Source of the DNA: DATDCV01 sp036524155
Lineage (GTDB): Bacteria; Verrucomicrobiota; Verrucomicrobiia; Limisphaerales; UBA8199
DNA length: 43,293 nt
NCBI GenBank assembly: GCA_036524155.1
Contig: DATDCV010000032.1
Coordinates: 1 to 43,293 of the forward strand
Direction of reading: 5' to 3'
The translations under genes were made by a program, and so were the position numbers. The notes beneath the pieces were generated by a model. That model saw only the letters and a list, made by a program, of their open reading frames with translations, had not been told where the DNA came from and did not search any database. Positions 34,701 through 42,360 of this stretch are shown here, one piece after another. Positions within the stretch are counted from its first letter, which is position 1, and each line of letters begins with the position of its first letter.

Positions 34701-36708
34701 CGTGCTTCAACTGACGATCAAGCTGCGTGACCTCAGCCAAAAAACCGACAAATGCGTGGAGAAGTGCTTTTGCATGGACGATCCGATTTGTGGCATGCCC
34801 ACCGGCCCGAACCCGCCTTCCTCAAGGTCGGGAGGCGCTCCGGGAATGGCGAGAGCCAAGAGCGGTGAGACGTGCGACAGCTCGGCTTCCAGCGGTCATG
34901 TTTGCCCGCCCGCGCCAAGGGACCCCAACGAGAAAGACGGCCCTGCGGGGTACTCTACCGAGGCTTTTGTCGGCGTCCAGCAACCCTGGCTTTACACCAT
35001 TCACTTTGAGAACGTCTCGAATGCCACGGCTTACGCCCGGCAGGTGTTCGTAACGGATAAAATGGACCCGAACCTGGATCTGCGGACGTTCCGGCTGCGA
35101 GAGGTTGCCTTCGGAGATGTCGTTATCACGGTGCCCACGAACCGCAGCTTCTTCCAGACCCGCGTGCCTCTGCCCGCCCCTCATGCCAGCAACATCGTCG
35201 CTGATGTCAGCGCAGGAGTGGATCTGGGGAAAGGGGAAGTCTTTTGGACAATCAACGCTATTGACCTGACCACAGGTGAATTGGTGGCTAACGCGTTGGA
35301 AGGCATCCTTCCACCAAACGACGCGACCCATCGCGGGGAGGGGTATGTTGTATATACCGTCAAACCCAAAGCGTCGGCCAACACCGGGACGGTCGTGACA
35401 AATCAGGCAAGAATCGTTTTTGACACTAACGAGCCGATCGACACCAACCCGACGCGACACACCGTGGATGCGGTTGCGCCGACGAGCACCGTGGGCGTGC
35501 TGCCGGCTATAGCGATGGAAACCAATTTCCCGGTAAGTTGGGCCGGAACAGACGATCAAGGTGGCGCGGGCCTGGCGACCTACGACATTTACGTTTCTGA
35601 CAACAGCGGTCCGTGGCAGGTCTGGTTGTCCAGCACTGCAGGGATTGGAGCGATCTTCAACGGTCAACCCGGCCATCAGTACGCTTTCTTCAGCCGGGCA
35701 CGCGATCACGCCTCAAACTTGGAACCCCTGCCGGCTGGCCTGCAGGCCGCCACCGTCGTCTCCAACAACCGCGCGCCCAGCCTGGCCGTCATCCCCAACC
35801 AAACCGCTACTGTCGGCCAGGACCTCGCTCTGCAACTCTCGGCTTCCGATCCGGATGAACCGGCCGGATTTACGTTTGACCTGCTCGATTGCCCAACGGG
35901 CGCGTCCATCGATTCGAAACAAGGGATCCTTCATTGGGTTCCGCAATCTTGGCAGGCTGCCACCACTAACCTCATTACCGTTCAAGTGCGGGACCACGGA
36001 TTCCCACCTAAATCCGCCTCCCAGTCCTTCCTCGTGGTGGTCGATGACTATACCGAGCTCACCGTCAACGGCGGCACTTTTCTGGCCGGTCAGTCCGGGT
36101 GTCTTCCCGTCCGCCTCATCTCCACCCGAGCCCTCGCGAATCTTTCCTTCGTGCTGAGCTTCCCTGTCGAACGCCTGCAGAACCTGGCGGCTTCGCCGGC
36201 CGGGACGGACATCTCGCAAGCCCGGCTGGGACTGATTGCCCCCGGGCAGGCTCTCATCACCCTGAGCGCTGCCCCAGGAGCCACTCTTAAAGGCACACAG
36301 GAAGTCGCCAGCGTTTGCTTCCAGGCCGTACCCGGCCAGGCATCCGGCGTCGTTCCCCTCGGCATTGGACAACTCTCCGCCCGAACGCCGGACGGCGCCA
36401 CCGTTCAACCCGCAGGTTTCCTTGGCGGGAGCCTTACTATTATCGGCACCCAGCCGCTGCTTGAACTGGCCGGCACTGCCATCAACCAGGTCGAAATCAT
36501 CGTCCACGGCTATCCCGGCAAAACTTACGTTGTAGAAACAGCTTCCGACCTGCATGGACCGTGGTCGCCCGGTAGCAGCTTCACACTCTCGACTGTTACC
36601 CAACTCATGTCCTGGCCCATCGGGACGGATCGGATCCGATTCCTGCGTGTGCGGGAGCAACCAGGTTTGAGAACGCGCGAGGCGACGGAAATCACGAACG
36701 GGGAATGA
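25786..36708 (+). CDS. 3640-residue secreted multidomain protein with cohesin-like, Ig, FnIII and CARDB repeats
   Basis: ATG 25786 follows GGAG by 6 bases and precedes a clear signal peptide (WLNLLALLLVLGASTSKA); the ATG at 25759 is less likely. Approximate residues: LamG-like 40-245; cohesin-like 254-390, 569-707 and 794-927; Ig-like 395-480, 485-567, 710-792 and 929-1014; FnIII/purple-phosphatase-N-like 1019-1104 and 1204-1290 (WQTDEPxxSQVEYG in both); ten CARDB repeats 1292-2539; PPC-like 2542-2649; TIG-like 2651-2739; Cys-rich segment 2930-3042 (ten Cys); DUF11-like 3045-3227 (DPNEKDGPAGYSTEAF, then NATAYARQVFVTDKMD); Ig and cadherin-like 3231-3420; a divergent cohesin-like 3424-3556; C-terminal module to the end. 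It has no catalytic motif, LPxTG or transmembrane anchor. It is probably a surface or matrix scaffold or adhesin, in an operon with the 1863-residue gene. Confidence 0.9.
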   Translation: MSAKFLTNRGAVPQRSAVGGWLNLLALLLVLGASTSKAACLAPPAGLVGFWTGDGHAFDVVDGTAATLRNGCSFGPGLVGGAFQFSGSSQYVQVGNLAKLQMTTQFTLEAWIFPTGTSDSVIVTKEGEYELARFGDGTIRWAVAASSPGWTVINSGYVAPTNTWTHVAWVFNQGTNWLYGNGALVQTYEGSGNVGDAQTGYNEFWIGGRQNGGQYFKGTIDEVSVYSRAISAGEVGSIYAAGFAGKCRPLCPERSLSVVSVSEVAGRLVEVPVAMRGLGDENALSFSLSFDPTRVTYVGEFAGAGAAGVSLMANSSQLSSGRIGYALAKAAGQLFAAGSNELVRVRFLLGSQPGAVALNFGDSPLPRETVNAEANALCAAYASGTATILALAGPTVVTAPQSRTIQPVQGIPTNVTFTVTAGGSTPLAYQWRFNSSAIPGATASAYTVTNTTSVNGGSYDVVVTNDGGTVTSPAATLTVLPPVIPPVVVSQPRSQVVSTGETVILTVSATGTAPLRYQWTKGGANIANATDAALAMVNVTTAAAGTYAVKVSNDGGTANSQNATVTVSTSVRTVRVVDRNAATGGAIDVPVELVGLGDENAVGFSVNFDPGRLIYQGIGLGAGTAGGGFLVNSNELAFGRLGVALTRPAGQAFAAGTNQLATLRFRASDTSGEAPLSFGDQPVRREIADVLGNARAAIFRNGTVNILATAPAITVQPQSTNAPIFSRVVLQPEASGSVPLSYQWQRDGVDLAGATLPSLTLDNVLPFQAGGYRLTVINAAGAATSSVATVTVPRVVRLRGTNGPTGNLIEMPVEMLCAGDENAAGFSLNYNPAEIVAVGVVPGTSLGTGSLNWNTNQSGRVGIALARSDNGVFAFGTQQVASVQFLLGQNAGSRAVTFGDQPIVRELVDRGARPLATDYQPAVAVGYAAAPTITQQPLAQTAWTGNNAAFSVGATGTKPMGYQWLRNGTAISGATASLFTITNVQPSDAGNYAVQVSNSVGTTASATALLTVLEPRLPPVLINIAALPLSSQCTITWQTDEPARSQVEYGTSASYGSSTAPGSQLLTSHVVTLSGLSPVTTYHYRIHVVDGFAQETISEDLTFVTRPDTTAPQTVLGSALSVFCSVPVSLSWSGSDDVTAAGALGFSYRLDAEAWSSYTTAHSASYPQLSEGPHVFQVKARDAAGNEDATPASLSFSLDTTPPQISAVAAAPEQARCEVKWQTDEPGTSQVEYGLTAAYGQMNALNSFLSSTHSQMLTGLVPNTNYHYRVRSRDACGHETVSADRQFALLPTADLRVLAVSTPADAWSDIAMDVSWTLTNASVGTAMGPWRDRLYLSADDQLQINTDQLLGEFQYVGNLEPGQTLQRVQSVVIQRAGIAEGAYKVLVVADAGDAVPEGAGETNNAAVSPAISVHINPWADLVVSAECPPSGVGGQTINLTWVTCNNGLAATDVPLWYDHVYLSPTTNKADAIRDYGEFANPAFLGAGECYLQSTAIQLPIGIGGPYYFIVETDSKKQLREESEANNLGCTPIPINIQLVRPGFLHVESVQVAPAPPTSVWAGEPVTVTFVVRNTGESAVPASSWDHAFAFCTPPALDCTPTYWHLAPVSRSLAPGEAYTNTLALTVPATLVAGTYNLAVVIDPIFRLGNVGRDLGGAPIAVIPAPPSDLELTAVAAPGSAYPGQAITVAWTVANNGNAKTPSTYWYDAVYLSTNSEFHPTQSRLLGTAGHWGSMDLSEVYGRSLPVTLPAELLPPGIERATNYLFVVTDVGNSITESSDANNVLAAPEPLVIEPFAPADLAVTSVDASGTLVAGRAATFSWSVTNYGPGITTATGWSDALYLSSDPFLDPGLDFLVGTVNHAGSLPPGAGYTQTSQLTIPACATGQLYLLVLADSGHKVNEAGAVANNLATSTAPIAVLPSPAARLQVLALTAPSTVQAGTSLTVSWTVVNHGNDTTASWADALFLSPGPEFDRTNAFLLGSYPHSGGLARAESYTQVKSAVVPRCFAGPFYVHVVADSANVVNSLSCETGGWRGSDNPVAISPADYPSLQVAALSVPASVDSGAPWSIYWTVTNAGPGAAAGTWWDAIYASPRPELDTTAALLARFEHNLSLASHGVYSEDRQVAFPPCVSGSLYLFVTTDLSNSVNAAACQTNNTARSVDTVQVQAGSRPDLGVSGLEMPLACFADQPFTISWVVTNAGTATAGGMWHDSVFLSTNAIFDPQRSILLGTFPRSAVLDPSAAYTTAPDLVLPPDSHGSFHVVIVADVSNVVEECSWENNNVYVSAERVLIVPVQYPNLELTRVEAPGDAFSGQNIAVSWIVRNSGTGTSGAGVWYDALYLSKDQVLDAYSDIKLGTFARPAPLAAGQEYTNLTTVLVPPSASGAYYVIAVADSGGNLYEYIGEDANSRASASILVTMPAPADLVASDVTVGPAAGLPDQPVTIRWTVRNNSANPVPATWTDAIYLSTNTVWDINAVQVARRDHSGLAAGGAYTDSWTGPLPALTPGSYHAIARADVRSSVRDADRANNDAASTGTVTTDVQTLTLGEPHTNQLNTGSAQYYKVSVPAGETLRVTLDSSSQFSANELFLRFEAVPDLGHYDLAYQNVAAPDQQIQVPTTQAGWYYVMVRGANVPDAPASYTIRAEIVPFAVESASTRFIGDNGQVTLILRGAKFETGAAVRLLGANAAYTAERVVFTDSTTARARFQFTNAVRGQYDLVLVNPGDRVAQAPERITIEEARPLQASAWNGIVDLLPRQGLPFRWDGFVQNVGNVDVPYLTTSVVLSQPFPMTVTPPAQATGSADLEDNSTFTVRDVPPGEAFEFAFTVTDFASQDFVYYIRLKLETKSEFLLHMASLAEEMRQGILVSTNASTLPPELSAPLATPESWAAYFGQGLAMAGLIDIEDQLPQAKDWTTVPGKGARSRAKDAESCVFSCYVEHDRAFDLIVTWYAAKSVQCLLKKPQEGPLCAAKLVLQLTIKLRDLSQKTDKCVEKCFCMDDPICGMPTGPNPPSSRSGGAPGMARAKSGETCDSSASSGHVCPPAPRDPNEKDGPAGYSTEAFVGVQQPWLYTIHFENVSNATAYARQVFVTDKMDPNLDLRTFRLREVAFGDVVITVPTNRSFFQTRVPLPAPHASNIVADVSAGVDLGKGEVFWTINAIDLTTGELVANALEGILPPNDATHRGEGYVVYTVKPKASANTGTVVTNQARIVFDTNEPIDTNPTRHTVDAVAPTSTVGVLPAIAMETNFPVSWAGTDDQGGAGLATYDIYVSDNSGPWQVWLSSTAGIGAIFNGQPGHQYAFFSRARDHASNLEPLPAGLQAATVVSNNRAPSLAVIPNQTATVGQDLALQLSASDPDEPAGFTFDLLDCPTGASIDSKQGILHWVPQSWQAATTNLITVQVRDHGFPPKSASQSFLVVVDDYTELTVNGGTFLAGQSGCLPVRLISTRALANLSFVLSFPVERLQNLAASPAGTDISQARLGLIAPGQALITLSAAPGATLKGTQEVASVCFQAVPGQASGVVPLGIGQLSARTPDGATVQPAGFLGGSLTIIGTQPLLELAGTAINQVEIIVHGYPGKTYVVETASDLHGPWSPGSSFTLSTVTQLMSWPIGTDRIRFLRVREQPGLRTREATEITNGE
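29660..33400 (+). repeat. Ten CARDB-type repeats, about 375 bp period
   Basis: Units begin near 29660, 30040, 30415, 30784, 31177, 31560, 31930, 32305, 32680 and 33053. Each has (A)DLxVxxVxxP, then WxVTNxG, then a (W)xDAxYLS motif, a LLG turn, GxYTQ-like text, a strand with VVADxxNxVxE and a closing NN. CARDB domains are Ig-fold adhesion modules of bacterial surface proteins. The even spacing points to past unequal recombination. Confidence 0.88.
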
Positions 36709-36720
36709 GGATTCGACGGT

Positions 36721-36753
36721 AAAAGGAGGCCCTGAGAAGCAGGTCTCAGGGCC
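36721..36753 (-). terminator. Rho-independent terminator of the initiator tRNA
   Basis: A perfect 10-bp stem (GGCCCTGAGA / TCTCAGGGCC, 36728-36753) with a 6-base loop is followed on the minus strand by TCC and then TTTT. It lies 6 bases after the tRNA 3' end. On the plus strand there is no T run, so it probably does not terminate the giant gene efficiently. Confidence 0.85.
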
Positions 36754-36759
36754 TGAAAT

Positions 36760-36836
<77 letters not shown>

Positions 36837-36853
36837 ATCGCTTACGAGCGACG

Positions 36854-36884
36854 TTAATAATGCCCCAGGTTTTGCCGGGTGCAA
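36854..36884 (-). promoter_or_regulatory. Possible promoter of the tRNA gene
   Basis: On the minus strand TTGCAC (36879-36884) and TATTAA (36854-36859) are 19 bases apart, and the -10 lies 17 bases before the mature tRNA. Both boxes are imperfect and the spacing is long. Confidence 0.3.
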
Positions 36885-37047
36885 GCGCGAAATCTCAAAG
36901 AAGGCCGAATTTCCAGCCGCAATTCGCTCTTGCAAAAGCCCGACAGCGTGGTATCAGGCTGCATCGGGGCGCCGGTTGCCTGTGACGAGCAAACCGCTTA
37001 CCGCCAGTTCTACGGATTCTGCGGCAACTGTATTCGCCGGTCGTTCC

Positions 37048-37075
37048 ATGACACAGAGTGAATGTGACTTATATT
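37048..37075 (+). promoter_or_regulatory. Candidate sigma-70-type promoter for the AsmA-like/M20 unit
   Basis: ATGACA (37048-37053) and TATATT (37070-37075) are 16 bases apart, which would give a leader of about 70 bases before ATG 37152. The local AT content is higher than the surroundings. No operator is evident. Confidence 0.4.
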
Positions 37076-37151
37076 TACCACAGTACGCGTCCCAGCGAGA
37101 ATTGTAGGCTGAGCCGGGGCGCCGGGTCGGGAATTTGAAAAAGGAACTTAT

Positions 37152-40100
37152 ATGACTGATGCAACTGTAACCTCTCCGGCGCCGCGCAAACGGCGCGGCT
37201 GGCTTCGTGTCCTCGTGTGGCTGGCTGGAATTTTCGTTGTCCTGCTGGTTGTCGTCTATTTCGTCGCGACAAGTTCCGCGTTTTTCAAAGGCGTTATTCT
37301 GCCCAAAGCCAGCGCGGCCCTGAACGCGACGATTACGGTCAGCGACGCATCTATCAGCCCGTTCAGCCAGGTGGTGCTGCGCGATTTCAAGCTCCAAACT
37401 ACCGGCGCCGAACCGCTGGTGGCGGCCTCCGAAGTGCGCCTTCGTTACAGCCTGATGGCGATGATGCGCGGCAACATCGACGTGGACGAAGTAGCCGTCG
37501 TGGCCCCGACGGTGGCGCTGGTGGAAAACCCGGACGGCACCAGGAACCTGGACCCCATCTTGAAGAAGTTCCAGGAGAAACCGGCCGCGCCGACCCAACC
37601 TGCCCAACCTTCAAAGCCGGCGCAGATCGATATCAAGAAGATCACATTAAGCAACGGGACCATTCGCCGGGTGAAGCTGTACGCCGGCGGCAAACAAGAC
37701 GTGGCCGAGCTTTCGAACGTGAACGTGGAACTGGCCAACCTGAAGAACGGCGGAACCGGCAAGCTCACACTCGGAACGGATATCAGGGTGGAGAATAATC
37801 CGCCGGCCCCACAGACCAACGGCCTGTTGCTGGCAAAGGTGAATGGGAGTTTTGACCTGGCGTTGACCCCCGACCTCAAACCTGGCTCCGTCCAGGGCAC
37901 CACGCGGTTGGATGTGACCAGGGCCGAGGGCAGCCTCGCTCAAGCGGCGGCGCTGGCGGCGGCGTTTGAGTGCAACATCACTCCCGTCAACATCAACCAG
38001 GTCGCCCTGCGTTTTCTGAAAGGGGACATGCGGCTGGCGGAGTTGAGGGTCAGCGGCCCATTCAATCTGGAGAAGAGCGAAGGGCGCCTTTCCGTCGAGT
38101 TGCTGAACGTTGATAAGAACGTTCTCAACCTGGCCGGCGCGAGCAGCGGCCTGGACTTCGGACCGACAACCATCAGCTCCACGAACCAGGTCGAGTTGGC
38201 GAGCGGGGCCTCACAGATTTCCGTCACCGGCCAGTTCAACCTGAACAAGTTCCAGGTGACACGCGCGAATCAAACCACGCCACCCCTGGATTTGCGCGCC
38301 GATTACAGCGTCTCCAGTGACCTCAGCAATGTCCTGGTCCGCGCCTTCACGCTAACGGGCGTCCAAAAGGGAAACCAATTTCTTCGGGGGGAGCTGCCCA
38401 AACCGCTAGCGATTGCCTTGCGCAGCAACGCTGGCGCCGGAATGCCGGAGGAGGGCGCGCTCAACCTCGCGGTGAATCACCTGAACCTGGCGGACTGGAA
38501 CGCGTTCACCATGAACATGGCTCCGGCCGGTGACGTCAACGCCAGCCTCAAGTTACTTTCCCAAAAGGCCGGCAAACAGATCACGTTCGATCTGAGCTCG
38601 GAAATCGCGAACCTCACGGCAGTCTATGAAACGAACCAAATCACCGGCGCGGGAATCTCGCTAGCGGTGCGCGGCCAAATGATTGACACGAACCAGGTCA
38701 CCGTGCCCGAGTACCGGCTACAAGTCTCGCGGCAGAATCAGGAGTTGATCACCCTGTCGGGCTCCGCGACCTATGAGCGATCCTCCGAGAGCGCCGACGC
38801 GCAATTGAACGCCCAAGTCAGGCTCGCCCGGCTCCTCGGGGCATTCCCTATGCCGGACGCGACCGCTTCCTCGGGCGCCGCGGAGATGAAAGCTCACCTC
38901 GTGCAAAAGCAGAAAAACCAGAACGTCACCGGCAATTTCGCGCTGACTGACTTCTCCGGCCGGTTCGGCAGCAACGCCTTTCGGAGCTTCGGATCCACCG
39001 CCGATTTCGACATCGGCATAACCCCACAACAGGTTCAGATCCGGAAAATCTCCGGGCAGGTCACGGACGGAACCACAGTGGGCGGCAGTTTTGACATGGC
39101 CGGCACCTACGACCTCACCAACAAAGCGACACAGCTCACCGCGAAACTCGCGAACTTTAACCAAAACGGACTGCACACGTTCCTCGATCCGATGCTGGGG
39201 GACAAGAAACTCGTCAGTGTCGCTTTGAATGCCAACGCCGCGGTGCAATACGATCCCAAAGCCGCCTCGACGGTCAAAGCGGACCTGGCCGTGACGAACC
39301 TGGTTGTCAACGACCCAACAGGCCAGATACCGGCCAAGCCGCTCGAAGCCCGGATGCAGGCGGACGTGTCGATGGACAAAGACGTGGCCGACATTCGGAA
39401 AGTCGCTCTCGGTCTCACGCCAACGTCGCTCGCGCCGAACAACGAGGTCCGCCTTACGGGCCGTGCCGACATGTCGCAGCCAAAGGCAATCCAGGGTAAT
39501 CTGAAGCTCGCGGCAGACACGCTGGACTTCACCACCTATTACGACCTGTTCGCGGCTCAACCCGCAGCCGCGCCGGGCCAGCCCGCGGCTTCGGCTCCTG
39601 CGCCGGGCGGAGCCGAGACCGCTGCGCCCACTAATTCGTTGCCGCTGACGAATTTCATCGCCGAAGCGGCCATCGGGCGCATTTACCTGCACGAGGTGCA
39701 AATCACCAATTTGCAGGCCACGGTGAAAATCAATGGGCCAAGAATCGATGTAAACCCGTTTAAGTTGTGGCTCAATGGCGCGCCGGCCAGCACTACCGTG
39801 GCACTGGACCTGGGTGTGCCGGGCTACCAGTACGATGTGTCCGCCAGCGCCGTCGCGATCCCGCTCGCGCCGCTGGTCAACACTTTCCAGCCTAAACGAA
39901 AGGGAATCCTAAGCGGCACCATGACGGCCCAGGGGCAGGTCAGCGGGACCGGCACCACCGGCGAGAGCCTGCAGAAAACGCTGAAGGGCCAGTATGACCT
40001 TAGTTCCACTAACTTAAACCTCTCGGTGGACAATATTCCCAACGACAGCATTTCGACGCGGTTGTTGAAGACGTTGGTTAGCGCGATCGTCCTCATTCCG

Positions 40101-40775
40101 GACCTGGCGCGAAATCCCGCGGGAGGTCTTACGAGCCTCGCCGGGAGCTTTCTTTCAGGCTCGTCGCGCAGCGGAGCGAGCGCCGGGACGAATGACCTCA
40201 GCAAGTCACCTATCGACTCGATCATCGCCCGCGGCACCATGGGGTCTGGCCAGGTCGTTTTGCAGCAGACCACAATTCAAAGCCGCGCTTTCCGGGCAGA
40301 CGCGCCGGGGACGATTACCCTTAAGCCCGTGCTGACGAACTCGCCGATCGATATTCCGGTGAGTGTTTCACTTGACCGCGCCGTCGCCCAGCGCATCAAC
40401 ATGGCGCCGGCTAACACACCGACCAATGTCGCCTACGTCAAGCTGCCCGATTTTCTGGCCGAAAAGGGCACTCTGGGCGAGCCCAAGATGGATATAAACA
40501 AAACGGTGCTGTTGGGCGCAGTACTGGAAGGAAGCAGCGGGTTGGCGGGCAAGAATTCAGGCCTCCTGCAGGGGCTCGGCAGTGCTTTGACCGGTGGCTC
40601 CTCGAGTGCCAATACCAGCACCAACGCAAGCACCAATCGACCAGGCGGCCTGCTGCAAGGCCTCGGGGGCCTATTGGGCGGAGGCAAGGCGCCGGCCACG
40701 ACAAACGCTCCCGCCACAAACCAGTCGCCCGGGCGCGGCCTGCTGGATAATCTCCTCGGACCGAAAAAGAAGTGA
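37152..40775 (+). CDS. AsmA-family inner-membrane-anchored periplasmic protein
   Basis: The 1207-residue product starts at ATG 37152, 6 bases after AAGGA. A short basic cytoplasmic lead (RKRRGW) precedes one transmembrane helix (VLVWLAGIFVVLLVVVYFVA, about 20-39). Then comes the AsmA-type N-terminal pattern: SAALNATITVSDASISPF, LRDFKL, SLMAMMRGNIDVDEV and VENPDGTRNLDPIL. The rest is long repetitive beta structure, as in AsmA, TamB and YhdP, which form groove-like bridges between the inner and outer membrane and are implicated in phospholipid transport or outer-membrane assembly. Near the C-terminus are a hydrophobic segment (LLKTLVSAIVLIPDLARNP) and low-complexity Gly/Ser/Asn stretches with LLQGLG and LLDNLLG repeats, ending KKK. 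It is co-transcribed with the M20 gene 19 bp downstream. Its role in envelope lipid homeostasis is inferred from the family. Confidence 0.87.
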   Translation: MTDATVTSPAPRKRRGWLRVLVWLAGIFVVLLVVVYFVATSSAFFKGVILPKASAALNATITVSDASISPFSQVVLRDFKLQTTGAEPLVAASEVRLRYSLMAMMRGNIDVDEVAVVAPTVALVENPDGTRNLDPILKKFQEKPAAPTQPAQPSKPAQIDIKKITLSNGTIRRVKLYAGGKQDVAELSNVNVELANLKNGGTGKLTLGTDIRVENNPPAPQTNGLLLAKVNGSFDLALTPDLKPGSVQGTTRLDVTRAEGSLAQAAALAAAFECNITPVNINQVALRFLKGDMRLAELRVSGPFNLEKSEGRLSVELLNVDKNVLNLAGASSGLDFGPTTISSTNQVELASGASQISVTGQFNLNKFQVTRANQTTPPLDLRADYSVSSDLSNVLVRAFTLTGVQKGNQFLRGELPKPLAIALRSNAGAGMPEEGALNLAVNHLNLADWNAFTMNMAPAGDVNASLKLLSQKAGKQITFDLSSEIANLTAVYETNQITGAGISLAVRGQMIDTNQVTVPEYRLQVSRQNQELITLSGSATYERSSESADAQLNAQVRLARLLGAFPMPDATASSGAAEMKAHLVQKQKNQNVTGNFALTDFSGRFGSNAFRSFGSTADFDIGITPQQVQIRKISGQVTDGTTVGGSFDMAGTYDLTNKATQLTAKLANFNQNGLHTFLDPMLGDKKLVSVALNANAAVQYDPKAASTVKADLAVTNLVVNDPTGQIPAKPLEARMQADVSMDKDVADIRKVALGLTPTSLAPNNEVRLTGRADMSQPKAIQGNLKLAADTLDFTTYYDLFAAQPAAAPGQPAASAPAPGGAETAAPTNSLPLTNFIAEAAIGRIYLHEVQITNLQATVKINGPRIDVNPFKLWLNGAPASTTVALDLGVPGYQYDVSASAVAIPLAPLVNTFQPKRKGILSGTMTAQGQVSGTGTTGESLQKTLKGQYDLSSTNLNLSVDNIPNDSISTRLLKTLVSAIVLIPDLARNPAGGLTSLAGSFLSGSSRSGASAGTNDLSKSPIDSIIARGTMGSGQVVLQQTTIQSRAFRADAPGTITLKPVLTNSPIDIPVSVSLDRAVAQRINMAPANTPTNVAYVKLPDFLAEKGTLGEPKMDINKTVLLGAVLEGSSGLAGKNSGLLQGLGSALTGGSSSANTSTNASTNRPGGLLQGLGGLLGGGKAPATTNAPATNQSPGRGLLDNLLGPKKK

Positions 40776-40794
40776 ACCCGAACGCAATAAATCT

Positions 40795-42171
40795 ATGCAG
40801 CCCGTCCTCGATTATCTAGAACAGAACCAGCCTCGCTTCGTCGACGAACTCTCACGGTATGTGCGCTTTCCGAGTGTCTCGGCCCAGGCGGAACATGCTG
40901 CCGATATGCGAGCCTGCGGCGACTGGCTGGTAACGCATTGCCAAACCATTGGACTCGAAGCGCGCCTTTGTGCCACCCAAGGGCATCCCATCGTGTTCGC
41001 CAAAACGCCGCGCACGGTTTCGACCGGCGACGGACGCCCCCATTTCGTTGTTTATGGCCACTATGATGTCCAACCGGCCGAACCGTTCGACCTCTGGAAG
41101 TCCCCACCGTTCGAGCCGCGGATTGAAGGGCGGTCCCTGTTCGCGCGGGGCGCCTGCGACAACAAGGGCCAGAACCTGGCCCATTTCAAAGCCGTCGAAG
41201 CTTACCTGAAGACAGGCACCGCGCTGCCGTGCGACATCACGTTCGTTATTGAGGGCGAGGAAGAGGTCGGCAGCAAGAGCCTGGCTGCTTTCCTCAAAGA
41301 ACATCAGGAGGAGCTGCGGTGCGACGCCGTGGTCATCTCCGACACAGGGATGCCCGCCAAAGACCAACCGGCGCTAACCTACGGGCTGCGGGGCATCGCC
41401 GGGTTCGAGGTAATAGTGCACGGCCCGTCTCGAGATTTGCACTCCGGCATATTTGGCGGCACCGTGGACAACCCGGCCATGGTGTTGAGCCAGATTCTCG
41501 CCCGGCTCCGGGACAAAAACGGCCGGATCACAATTCCCGGCTTCTACGACGACGTGCAGCCGTTGTCGGCGTTCGAGCGCAAACAAATGAAGCGCCTGCG
41601 TCTCAAAGAGAGTGAATACCGAAAGTTCCTCGGTGTGCCGAAGCTTTTTGGCGAAAAGGGCTACACGCCGGTTGAACAACGTTCGGCCCGTCCGACGCTC
41701 GAAATCAACGGCTTGACCAGCGGCTACCAGGGAGAGGGCAGCAAAACTATCGTGCCCGCGTGGGCCCGGGCCAAAATCACGACCCGGCTGGTGCCCAATC
41801 AGGAACCCGCCCGGATCGAGAAATTGCTGAGGCAGCACCTGAAGAAGCTCTGCCCTGCAACCGTGCGCCTCGAGGTCGTCTCCGCCCACGGCGCCGAGCC
41901 CTACCTGGTGCCACCGGCCGGCGCGCAGGCCCAAGCCGCCCTTCGCGCGCTCAAGTCCGCCTTCGGCCGGGAGCCAGTGCTGGTTCGCGAAGGCGGTTCA
42001 ATTCCGATCGTGAACGATTTCAAAAAGTTCCTCCGGGCCGACTCGCTGATGCTGGGCCTGGCGCTCCCGGACGATAATGCGCACTCACCCAATGAGAAGT
42101 TCGATCTCGATTGCTTCGAAAAGGGGCAGGCCATGAGCGCGTATTTGTGGCAGGAACTAAGCAAAGCCTGA
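40795..42171 (+). CDS. M20 family metallopeptidase (dipeptidase)
   Basis: The 458-residue cytoplasmic protein has the complete di-zinc M20 site: H89 and D91 in VVYGHYDVQP, D122 in RGACDNKGQ, catalytic E156 and ligand E157 in EGEEEVGS, D183 in ISDTGMP, and a late His in NAHSPNEKF. The dimerisation (lid) domain lies in the middle, with HGPSRDLHSGIFGG near residue 210. This is the arrangement of the CNDP/PepV-like dipeptidases; deacylase activity is less likely given the overall match. It probably hydrolyses dipeptides. ATG 40795 was chosen because the alignable protein begins there (MQPVLDYLEQNQPRFVDEL); the frame is open upstream inside the AsmA-like gene. No Shine-Dalgarno sequence is seen, so translation may depend on the gene 19 bp upstream. 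Confidence 0.95.
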   Translation: MQPVLDYLEQNQPRFVDELSRYVRFPSVSAQAEHAADMRACGDWLVTHCQTIGLEARLCATQGHPIVFAKTPRTVSTGDGRPHFVVYGHYDVQPAEPFDLWKSPPFEPRIEGRSLFARGACDNKGQNLAHFKAVEAYLKTGTALPCDITFVIEGEEEVGSKSLAAFLKEHQEELRCDAVVISDTGMPAKDQPALTYGLRGIAGFEVIVHGPSRDLHSGIFGGTVDNPAMVLSQILARLRDKNGRITIPGFYDDVQPLSAFERKQMKRLRLKESEYRKFLGVPKLFGEKGYTPVEQRSARPTLEINGLTSGYQGEGSKTIVPAWARAKITTRLVPNQEPARIEKLLRQHLKKLCPATVRLEVVSAHGAEPYLVPPAGAQAQAALRALKSAFGREPVLVREGGSIPIVNDFKKFLRADSLMLGLALPDDNAHSPNEKFDLDCFEKGQAMSAYLWQELSKA

Positions 42172-42360
42172 CCGGTACGACTTCCTCAAGCCGGGCATGC
42201 AGCCTGCCAGATCTCCTTCGTGGTTGACCGTGCGGTCTCCGCGATGGCCGTCGCGTCCTTGCGACCGGGGTGTGGAGCTAAGCAGATCGTAATCCTCGCT
42301 GCGGAAATATGGACAATGACAGGATGCTTGTCCCGTGTAAGAGGGTCTCGACCCCGCAAC

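Larger units (their letters stand above)
36837..37151. other. Divergent intergenic region between tRNA and AsmA-like gene
   Basis: The 315 bp hold the two candidate promoters listed separately. Open frames crossing it on the plus strand are antisense to the tRNA or lack coding character. No other RNA or repeat was seen. Confidence 0.55.
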
